The position numbers and the translations under genes are program-made. Below the pieces are notes generated by a model. The model saw only the letters and a program-made list of their open reading frames with translations, searched no databases and had not been told where the DNA came from. This document shows positions 6,963-11,987 of a stretch of DNA of 11,987 nt, piece after piece (positions within the stretch are counted from its first letter, which is position 1; each line of letters begins with the position of its first letter). This DNA comes from JAAFGT01 sp041485165 (GTDB lineage Bacteria; Acidobacteriota; Terriglobia; Acidiferrales; UBA7541): assembly GCA_041485165.1 (NCBI GenBank), contig JBGPJC010000110.1, positions 1-11,987 on the forward strand, written 5' to 3'.

Positions 6963-7621
6963 TGCACGTAGAACTTAAAGGGGTGCCAGTCATAGCGGGC
7001 ACCCACCAGGATGGCCACACCCGCCAGCGAGAATGCCACCCCCACTGCCGCGCCCAGCAAAGCGGCGGCGCGCTGCGACCGCGCGGTCACCGCCACTCCC
7101 CACTTGCACAGGAAATTCCACACCCCGTTTCCCAGGTGAAACGAAGCAGCCAGAACGCCCACCAGGTAGAGAATCGCGTACAGATTGTTGGACATGTCGG
7201 CGTGGACCGTTACGAAATTCGAGCGGCCCGCGGTCAAGATCCGCGCGGAATAAAAATGCCAGCCGATGAAAAGAAAGGCGATGATCCCCGTCCAGCGCTG
7301 TAGCGTATAGCTCCAGTTCCCCCGCCAGGGATACTGCACCAGGTTGGACTTCCCCTGCCACCAGACGTACATTCCGTAGCAGCCGTGGTAAAGGATGGGA
7401 ATCCAGATGACCAGGGCTTCGATGACGATGCGGAAAGGAATGGTCTGCAGGCCCTGGCCCACTTCGTCATACTTGGCCGGGCTGACCAGGACATAGCTGT
7501 TGGACCAGAAGTGCTCGGCGAGGAATGCACCAACGGGAATAATTCCAGAAAGGGAATGGAGTTTACGCCAGAAAAAGCTCGAATCCGTTTCCCCCTGTAA
7601 GGCGGGCATATCTGCGGGCAT
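6959..7621 (-). CDS. sdhC: Succinate dehydrogenase cytochrome b558 subunit
   Basis: SdhC anchors complex II in the membrane and passes electrons through two b hemes to quinone. The 220-residue protein has five hydrophobic segments, at about residues 23-40, 62-88, 108-127, 146-172 and 187-207. Histidines 37, 79, 122 and 162 fall in four of these helices with spacings 42, 43 and 40. B. subtilis SdhC heme ligands (28, 70, 113, 155) are spaced 42, 43 and 42, so a di-heme single-subunit anchor is likely. Such enzymes normally reduce menaquinone; this is inference. The ATG at 7621 directly follows CGGAG with no spacer, while an in-frame ATG at 7609 lies 12 bases after it, so the first four residues are uncertain. 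First gene of the operon, divergent from the GAF gene. Confidence 0.95.
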   Translation of the reverse strand: MPADMPALQGETDSSFFWRKLHSLSGIIPVGAFLAEHFWSNSYVLVSPAKYDEVGQGLQTIPFRIVIEALVIWIPILYHGCYGMYVWWQGKSNLVQYPWRGNWSYTLQRWTGIIAFLFIGWHFYSARILTAGRSNFVTVHADMSNNLYAILYLVGVLAASFHLGNGVWNFLCKWGVAVTARSQRAAALLGAAVGVAFSLAGVAILVGARYDWHPFKFYVQ

Positions 7622-7639
7622 CTCCGTTTGTCAGACTTG

Positions 7640-7667
7640 GACGGCCCTGCTCGAGCCGGGGGCCGTC
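7640..7667 (-). other. Hairpin in the sdhCAB leader
   Basis: GACGGCCC (7640-7647) and GGGCCGTC (7660-7667) are perfect 8-base inverted copies around a 12-base loop. The hairpin lies between the predicted sdh promoter and the sdhC start codon, ending 18 bases before it. No T run follows on either strand, so it is not an intrinsic terminator. It may stabilise the leader or affect ribosome access. Confidence 0.45.
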
Positions 7668-7703
7668 ACCGTTCAGGTGGCGCGGCAGTGTAGCAGGCCG
7701 ACC

Positions 7704-7732
7704 AGTATATCGCCCGCGCAGGCGTCAAGCAA
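7704..7732 (-). promoter_or_regulatory. Sigma-70-like promoter for sdhCAB
   Basis: On the minus strand TTGCTT (7732-7727) and TATACT (7709-7704) are 17 bases apart; the -10 matches at 5 of 6 positions and the -35 at 3 of 6. Transcription would start near 7697, giving a leader of about 76 bases that contains the hairpin at 7640-7667. It lies in the divergent gap shared with the GAF gene. Confidence 0.45.
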
Positions 7733-7832
7733 GCCAGCTCCGCGAGTGGTACCGGTTTCGAAATTCGCCGAATCATCGGTGCCTCTTTCGGTGTAAGATT
7801 TCCGCGGTCTAGTCCCGCTCAGGAGGCAAGGA

Positions 7833-8366
7833 ATGGCCGAGCCCTCGGTGGCCGAGTTTACCCGGCTGGTGGATGCGCTGGTCTCCCGTGGGGAGCCGAT
7901 TGATCTGGTCACGGCGGTGAAATTGGCCGAGGAGATCAGCAAGGCATTTGCCGTGAAGGCCGATGAAGTGGCCATCCTAAAAACCACCGCGGACGATAAA
8001 TTTCTTCAGTTTGTGATCCCGGCGAAGTTTCAGAACTTGGGCACCATCCCGGTCAACAGCACCAGCGCCCTTTCCGCGCGCACGGCACGCGAGAAGCGCT
8101 CTGAGATTCTCAACAACTTCACCATCGCGCGTCACACCACAGTGTTCGAGGCCGTCCCACTGGCCGAGAAGCGCGGCGACCCCATCCAGAAGATCATGAG
8201 CGCCCCGATCACCCACGAAGCCAAGGTCACCGGAGTGATCCAGGTGTCGCGCAAAGGAAAGACCGTGACCTCGTCCGGCCCGGACTTCACTCCGCGGGAG
8301 CTGAGCGAGCTGTCCGGCTACGCGGCCCAGGTGGCGCGCTTCCTGTCGCTGATCCCTACGCCGTGA
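7833..8366 (+). CDS. Stand-alone GAF-domain protein
   Basis: This 177-residue protein consists of little more than one GAF-like fold. Residues 22-40 form a helix (DLVTAVKLAEEISKAF), followed by a strand with VAILKTTADDKFLQFVIP, the variable ligand pocket (about 62-125), and an ending typical of GAF domains: ITHEAKVTGVIQVSRKG, then FTPRELSELSGYAAQVARFL. No kinase, cyclase or DNA-binding domain is attached, so it cannot signal by itself; a partner or small-molecule-sensing role is inference. A strong ribosome-binding site, AGGAGG at 7821-7826, lies 6 bases before the ATG. It is divergent from sdhCAB and 178 bases ahead of the arginine decarboxylase gene, which seems to have its own promoter. 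The ligand is unknown. Confidence 0.75.
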   Translation: MAEPSVAEFTRLVDALVSRGEPIDLVTAVKLAEEISKAFAVKADEVAILKTTADDKFLQFVIPAKFQNLGTIPVNSTSALSARTAREKRSEILNNFTIARHTTVFEAVPLAEKRGDPIQKIMSAPITHEAKVTGVIQVSRKGKTVTSSGPDFTPRELSELSGYAAQVARFLSLIPTP

Positions 8367-8457
8367 AAGAGATGCCGGAAGAGGGTTGCGGCTTCTCCCC
8401 TCTGCGGCGAGTCTTTACACCTCCGCACACGGTTGCTGCCGGAAGCCGATAAAAGGA

Positions 8458-8486
8458 TTGACACCCCAGCACCTTCTTGTTACTTT
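8458..8486 (+). promoter_or_regulatory. Promoter for the arginine decarboxylase gene
   Basis: A perfect TTGACA (8458-8463) is followed after 17 bases by TACTTT (8481-8486). A TG one base upstream of the -10 (8478-8479) makes it an extended -10 type, which could offset the poor hexamer. Transcription would start near 8493, about 50 bases before the ATG at 8545. The rest of the 8367-8544 gap contains only a loose AGAGGG/CCCTCT inverted pair (8380-8403) after the GAF stop. Confidence 0.5.
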
Positions 8487-8544
8487 CCGTTGCGCACTCC
8501 ACAAGCGAGGAATCTGAGCGCGCACTCCGACGCATCCACACTCC

Positions 8545-9102
8545 ATGGCCTTCGTTGCAAAAAAAATATTTCTTACCAAGGGCGTCGGAAAACACCGCGA
8601 GCGTCTTTCCAGCTTTGAGCTGGCGCTGCGCAATGCAGGCATCGCCGCCTGCAACATTGTGCGCGTCTCTTCGATTTTCCCGCCGCAGTGCAAGCTGATC
8701 TCCCGCGCCGAAGGGCTCAAGAAGATCAAGCCCGGCCAGGTGGCATTCTGCGTGATCAGCGAAAACTCCACGCGCGAGCCGCACCGGCTGATCGCCGCGG
8801 GCATCGGCGTGGCCCTCCCTGCGGACAAATCCATGTACGGTTATCTTTCCGAGCACCACTCCTTTGGAGAAACGGAAGAAGTAGCCGGGGAATACACCGA
8901 GGAGCTGGCCGCGGAAATGCTGGCCACCACTCTCAACGTGGATTTTGATCCAGACTTGTCCTGGGATGAGAAGAAAGAGGTCTACCGCATTTCCAACAAA
9001 ATCGTGCGCACCATGAACGTCACGCAGTCCGCGGTGGGCGACAAGCGCGGCCTGTGGACCACTGTGCTGGCTTCCGCTTTCCTGATCGGAGAAGACGACT
9101 AG
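8545..9102 (+). CDS. pdaD: Pyruvoyl-dependent arginine decarboxylase
   Basis: This 185-residue proenzyme should cleave itself to form a pyruvoyl group and convert arginine to agmatine, the first step of an agmatine-based polyamine route. The self-cleavage site is visible as RVSSIFPP, between Ser42 and Ser43. Asn37 corresponds to Asn47 and Glu103 to the catalytic Glu109 of the Methanocaldococcus jannaschii enzyme; the blocks NIVRVSSI and KSMYGYLSEHH align well with it. The C-terminal GLWTTVLASAF resembles the family's conserved end. The start gives MAFVAKKIFLTKG, typical of relatives, but no Shine-Dalgarno sequence stands within 15 bases of the ATG. It is convergent with the DHS-like gene 37 bases away. 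Chlamydial relatives serve arginine and acid response rather than polyamine synthesis, so the role here is likely but not proven. Confidence 0.93.
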   Translation: MAFVAKKIFLTKGVGKHRERLSSFELALRNAGIAACNIVRVSSIFPPQCKLISRAEGLKKIKPGQVAFCVISENSTREPHRLIAAGIGVALPADKSMYGYLSEHHSFGETEEVAGEYTEELAAEMLATTLNVDFDPDLSWDEKKEVYRISNKIVRTMNVTQSAVGDKRGLWTTVLASAFLIGEDD

Positions 9103-9139
9103 CTCGGACGCTTCCCGGCGGCTTGATTCCTGAACATCT

Positions 9140-10264
9140 TTACCGCTTTCTGCGCGGCGCGTGGTCGAAGTATTTCAAACGCTCGAGAACCGCCCCCACC
9201 ACCAGCGGCAAAGCTACGGTCGCGTCGTCCAGCACCTCGGCAAATATTCCGCCTTCCTCTTCAGGAACGAACTTGCCCCAGGACACCGCCTCGCGGTAGG
9301 TGCTCCCGGAAAGCCCGCCCCAGTTGACCGGCTCGGGACAGATGCGCAGGCCGTAGTTGTAGCGCTTGAGCGGCAGCTTTTCATATCCCCGGCGCGCCAG
9401 CAGCTCCGCATAGACGCCAAACTGCTGCGACCAGTTGCGCGGCACTCCGCCTCCAATGGTGAAGATGCCCATTTTCTTCTGCCCCAGCATGGTCTCGGCA
9501 AAATATTCAAAATCTTCGAAGGGGTCATAGCGCAGCAACGGGAGATTTTTCTTGCGGCGCGCGCGCTTGTGCAGCGCGAAGTCAATCCCCAGCTCGGAGT
9601 CGGTGAAGGCGGGGACAAAGACCGGCACGTTGCACTCCCGTGCAGTTTTCAGGATTCCACGGCCGGGGACTTCCGCGCAGAGGTACTCGCCGATGCGGCG
9701 GTGGAGTTTCCAACTGCACACCGTCTCGGCCGCATCCCACTGTTCGAGGACGTGCTCCACCACTTCTTCGACGTGGTCCAGGTTGATTTCCGGTTCCAGC
9801 GAATCGTACACGCGGTTGTATCCGGCGTGGAAAAGCTCGCGGTCGTCCATTTTCGGATCGTAGCGGAAGTGCGAGCGCCCGGTAGCCTCGACCAGACCGT
9901 GGGCCATCAGAGCGCCGGTCGAGACAATGGCTTTTACAATTCCCGCTTCCATCAAGTCGCAGAAGATCAAACCCATTTTGCCCACGGTCAGCGCCCCGGA
10001 CAGAGTCAGGACTACGAAGCAATCCTTGTCGCGGGCCATGGTCTCGAGCACGTCGGCGGCGTCACCGATCTGGCGGCCGGTAAAGGCGGTCTCGCCCATG
10101 GCGCGGACCAGCGCGTCAATCGTGCGGCACCGGGAAAGGTCCAAAGGAAAGATCGGGCGCAAGCGGTCGGAAACCGGGTCGTGCAGCACACGGCCCGTCA
10201 CGGTCTTCTTCTTCGCCGCCTTCTTTGCTTTCGGGGCGGGCTTGCCGCTTTTCTTTTTCGGCAT
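9140..10264 (-). CDS. Deoxyhypusine-synthase-like protein
   Basis: True deoxyhypusine synthase moves an aminobutyl group from spermidine to a lysine of eIF5A, which bacteria lack; bacterial relatives probably act on a polyamine or another amine. The 374-residue protein has a Lys/Ala-rich N-terminus (3-20) and a Rossmann-like core from about 38 to 365, with IVSTGALMAHG (113-123), TDSELGIDF, FTIGGGVPRNW (268-278) and REAVSWGKF (324-332). Lys331 matches the human catalytic Lys329; Glu325 and Trp329 also match. The positions of human His288, Asp313 and Asp316 are Asn277, Trp315 and Leu318. The ATG at 10264 follows a GAGGG about 6 bases upstream; the frame continues to 10510, but that would overlap the next gene. 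It is convergent with arginine decarboxylase. The substrate is unknown. Confidence 0.9.
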   Translation of the reverse strand: MPKKKSGKPAPKAKKAAKKKTVTGRVLHDPVSDRLRPIFPLDLSRCRTIDALVRAMGETAFTGRQIGDAADVLETMARDKDCFVVLTLSGALTVGKMGLIFCDLMEAGIVKAIVSTGALMAHGLVEATGRSHFRYDPKMDDRELFHAGYNRVYDSLEPEINLDHVEEVVEHVLEQWDAAETVCSWKLHRRIGEYLCAEVPGRGILKTARECNVPVFVPAFTDSELGIDFALHKRARRKKNLPLLRYDPFEDFEYFAETMLGQKKMGIFTIGGGVPRNWSQQFGVYAELLARRGYEKLPLKRYNYGLRICPEPVNWGGLSGSTYREAVSWGKFVPEEEGGIFAEVLDDATVALPLVVGAVLERLKYFDHAPRRKR

Positions 10265-10361
10265 CCGGAACCCTCGCGCGTTCGCGCCATTTGCAAAAAC
10301 GCGCCCACAGATAGTACAAGAGTCAGGCGGGATTGCATAACCGTGCGGGGAGAGGACCAAG

Positions 10362-10664
10362 ATGGGATCGTTTCCGGCATTGTTCGCGATGGAAGGCGTG
10401 TTCATTGGATTCCAAAGACCACATCTATTCGGATGGCTGCTGATCGGCTTGCTGGCCGGATGGTTGAGCGGCGAGCTGATCCGTGGCAAGGGGTTTGGCT
10501 GCCTGGGCAACGTACTTCTCGGATTGATTGGCGCGGTGGTGGGCGGCTGGATGTTTGACCGCCTGGGGATTCAATTCTATGGCTTCATTGGCAGTCTTGC
10601 CGCGGCGACGATTGGCGCCGTAGTGGTGGTCGCGCTGGCCCGCGCCCTGGCCGGTTCCAAGTAG
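10362..10664 (+). CDS. GlsB/YeaQ/YmgE-family small membrane protein
   Basis: This 100-residue protein belongs to the transglycosylase-associated family (GlsB, YeaQ, YmgE), small stress-linked inner-membrane proteins of unclear mechanism. Three hydrophobic segments are visible, at about residues 22-38, 47-64 and 72-95. The glycine pattern typical of the family is present: GLLAGWLSGELIRGKGFGCL, then GLIGAVVGGWMFDRLG. The first 20 residues are less typical, and an ATG at residue 10 could be used, but GGGGAGAGG at 10347-10355 sits 6 bases before the first ATG and supports it. It is divergent from the DHS-like gene with a 97-base gap, in which TTGCAA and TACAAG 18 bases apart are a weak promoter candidate (about 10292-10321). 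Paired hairpins follow the stop. Confidence 0.88.
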   Translation: MGSFPALFAMEGVFIGFQRPHLFGWLLIGLLAGWLSGELIRGKGFGCLGNVLLGLIGAVVGGWMFDRLGIQFYGFIGSLAAATIGAVVVVALARALAGSK

Positions 10665-10677
10665 CTTTTTATGGAGT

Positions 10678-10705
10678 GCGGGAACTTGCTCCCGCGGTGC
10701 TTTTT
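10678..10705 (+). terminator. Hairpin with T run after the GlsB-like gene
   Basis: GCGGGA (10678-10683) and TCCCGC (10690-10695) form a perfect stem around ACTTGC, and TTTTT follows at 10701-10705 after five bases. It starts 14 bases after the stop codon. The gap between stem and T run makes termination less certain than at 4263-4293. Confidence 0.5.
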
Positions 10706-10721
10706 CCGAAGCTTGCTTCGG
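10706..10721. repeat. CTTG-tetraloop hairpin
   Basis: CCGAAG and CTTCGG enclose CTTG, giving a compact 6-base-pair hairpin with a G(CTTG)C closing pattern, known as a stable RNA tetraloop. It abuts the T run of the previous hairpin, whose loop also contains CTTG. On the minus strand it is followed by five A residues, not T, so it is not a reverse terminator. Confidence 0.5.
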
Positions 10722-10778
10722 GGCGGCTGAACTGGGGGGCTCCGGCTGCGTAATCACCCCGCCTTCCTCATCCGCCCG

Positions 10779-10787
10779 TGATACGAT
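10779..10787 (+). promoter_or_regulatory. Possible extended -10 element for RNase J
   Basis: TG at 10779-10780, one base, then TACGAT at 10782-10787 resembles an extended -10 element. No recognisable -35 lies 16-18 bases upstream. Transcription would start near 10794, leaving a leader of about 24 bases that includes GGAGGT at 10800-10805. Confidence 0.25.
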
Positions 10788-10817
10788 GGCTGCTTCTTCG
10801 GAGGTCACACAAACACT

Positions 10818-11987
10818 TTGAGCTCACCCTCTGTAACTCTTCTTCCTCTCGGAGGTCTCGGCGAGTTCGGCATGAACATGCTCGCCCTCCGCTCGGGCGA
10901 CGACATCGTGGTAATCGATGCCGGATTGATGTTCCCGGAAGCCGAGCTGCTCGGCGTGGACGTGGTGTTGCCGGACATCACCTATTTGAAACAAAACCTC
11001 GCTTGCGTGCGCGCCATTTTTCTGACCCATGCCCACGAGGATCACATCGGCTCTCTGCCCTATCTTCTCGGCGACATCCACGTGCCCATCTACGGCAGCC
11101 GCTACACGCTGGCCATCCTGCGCAAGAAACTTCAGGAGAGCGGCCACCTGGAAACGGCGGAACTGCGCGAGATGAAGCCGGGGGCAAAGGTAAAAGCCGG
11201 TTGCTTTGAGGTCGAGCCGATTTACGTCACCCACAGCACCATCGACTGTCTGGCGCTGGCCGTCCGCACGCCCGCGGGCGTGATCATCCACACCGGCGAT
11301 TTCAAGATGGACCCCACGCCGATTGACGGGCAGCCGTTCGACCTGCACGCATTCGCCAGGTACGGCAAGGAAGGCGTGCTGGCGCTGCTCAGCGACAGCA
11401 CCAACGCCGAGCGTCCCGGGTTCACGCCGTCCGAGCGCGCCGTGCGGCCGCAACTCGAGGCGCTGATTCGCGCGGCGCCGCGCAAAATCATCGTGTCGTG
11501 CTTTGCCAGCTCGATCCCCCGCATCCAGCAGGTCGTGGATATCGCCCATTCTCTGGGGCGCAAGGTGGCATTTGTCGGGCGCAGCATGGTGGACAATGTG
11601 GAGATCGCCCACAGCCTCCGCCAGCTCTCCATCCCCGACGGGATGGTGGTGCGCCCCCAGGACGTCAAGAGTTTCGACCCCAGGCAACTCGTGGTGCTGG
11701 CCAGCGGCAGCCAGGCCGAGCCGATGTCTTCCATGTCGCGCATGGCCGTGGACAATCACCGTCACATCACCATTGACCCCAATGATTCGGTGATCCTCTC
11801 GGCGCGCATCATCCCCGGCAACGAGAAGGCCATCTCGCGGATGATCGATCACATGTTCCGGCGCCAGGCCCAGGTGTACTACGAGTCCGGCGCCAGCGGA
11901 CCCATCCACGTTTCCGGTCACGCCAGCCAGGAAGAGTTGAAGCTGCTGCTCAACCTTGTGCGGCCAAAGTATTTCATTCCCATGCAC
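10818..11987 (+). CDS. rnj: Ribonuclease J, N-terminal part (3' end outside window)
   Basis: RNase J is a metallo-beta-lactamase/beta-CASP ribonuclease with endo- and 5'-to-3' exonuclease activity in mRNA decay and RNA maturation. The window holds 390 residues of about 550. Motifs in order are PLGGLGEFGMN (10-20), the metal motif THAHEDHIGSLPYLL with His71, His73, Asp75 and His76, THSTIDCLAL with His139, HTGDFKMDPTP with Asp161, LLSDSTNAERPG, the beta-CASP region with ASGSQAEP, and VSGHASQEEL; it ends at the PMH motif. The usual HSIPDS is HSTIDC here. The first in-frame ATG (10872) would remove the GGLGEFG strand. The TTG at 10818 keeps it and lies 12 bases after GGAGGT, so I take TTG as the start; an in-frame stop at 10779 limits extension. 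A longer antisense frame overlaps it but has no family features. Confidence 0.95.
   Translation, partial: MSSPSVTLLPLGGLGEFGMNMLALRSGDDIVVIDAGLMFPEAELLGVDVVLPDITYLKQNLACVRAIFLTHAHEDHIGSLPYLLGDIHVPIYGSRYTLAILRKKLQESGHLETAELREMKPGAKVKAGCFEVEPIYVTHSTIDCLALAVRTPAGVIIHTGDFKMDPTPIDGQPFDLHAFARYGKEGVLALLSDSTNAERPGFTPSERAVRPQLEALIRAAPRKIIVSCFASSIPRIQQVVDIAHSLGRKVAFVGRSMVDNVEIAHSLRQLSIPDGMVVRPQDVKSFDPRQLVVLASGSQAEPMSSMSRMAVDNHRHITIDPNDSVILSARIIPGNEKAISRMIDHMFRRQAQVYYESGASGPIHVSGHASQEELKLLLNLVRPKYFIPMH

Noticed and set aside
9103..9139. Terminator between the convergent decarboxylase and DHS-like genes
   Set aside because: No stem with a T run on either strand could be found in the 37-base gap.
10276..10287. 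GCGCGTTCGCGC palindrome before the DHS-like start as an operator
   Set aside because: It is short, made of the commonest dinucleotides in this GC-rich DNA, and has no second copy in the window.
10265..10510. N-terminal extension of the DHS-like protein
   Set aside because: It overlaps the GlsB-like gene and lacks DHS similarity. GAGGG before the ATG at 10264 supports the shorter form.
9161..10558. 465-codon open frame on the plus strand
   Set aside because: It is antisense to the DHS-like gene and runs into the GlsB-like gene in another frame. No recognisable motifs.
10824..11987. 387-codon open frame on the minus strand
   Set aside because: It is the antisense shadow of RNase J. Composition is His/Arg/Ala-rich, without motifs.
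1..11987. Defence system, prophage, insertion sequence or CRISPR array
   Set aside because: No transposase, integrase, nuclease-toxin pair, terminal inverted repeats or regularly spaced repeats were seen. Gene content is metabolic and housekeeping.

Overview
This high-GC window looks like chromosomal DNA of a soil-type member of the Acidobacteriota. That is inference from gene content and protein style: a Bacillus-type succinate:quinone reductase, RNase J, a bacterial deoxyhypusine-synthase-like protein, and pairs of cyclophilins with Ala/Pro/Lys tails. No rRNA or other phylogenetic marker is present. I see no phage, transposon, CRISPR or tRNA. Both edges cut genes.

Layout: (1) 1-1241, plus strand: the C-terminal 248 residues of malate dehydrogenase, then a small DUF5684-like membrane protein. 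(2) 1242-1458: a convergent gap holding a degenerate GA/CT-rich intergenic repeat. (3) 1459-2889, minus strand: two tandem cyclophilin-type peptidyl-prolyl isomerases, one cytoplasmic and one with a signal peptide. (4) 3006-4253, minus: an exported M19 (renal-type) dipeptidase. Its leader contains a strong sigma-70-like promoter followed by an intrinsic terminator, before the start codon. (5) 4363-7621, minus: the operon sdhC-sdhA-sdhB (cytochrome b558, flavoprotein, iron-sulfur subunit), ending at that same terminator. (6) 7833-9102, plus: a GAF-domain protein and a pyruvoyl-dependent arginine decarboxylase. (7) 9140-10264, minus: a deoxyhypusine-synthase-like enzyme convergent with the decarboxylase. 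(8) 10362-10664, plus: a GlsB/YeaQ-type small membrane protein followed by paired hairpins. (9) 10818 to the edge, plus: RNase J, read from a TTG start and truncated by the window.

Functional themes: malate dehydrogenase and succinate dehydrogenase are TCA-cycle and respiratory enzymes; the di-heme SdhC type points to menaquinone. The arginine decarboxylase makes agmatine, and its neighbour belongs to a family that transfers aminobutyl groups from polyamines. Bacteria have no eIF5A, so the neighbour is likely a polyamine enzyme of unknown exact substrate. The exported isomerase and dipeptidase act on proteins or peptides outside the cytoplasm.

The two observations most worth following are the terminator inside the dipeptidase leader, which may be an attenuator, and the arginine decarboxylase / DHS-like pair, whose DHS-like member keeps the catalytic lysine but has changed polyamine-binding positions. 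Most of the window is otherwise ordinary housekeeping sequence.
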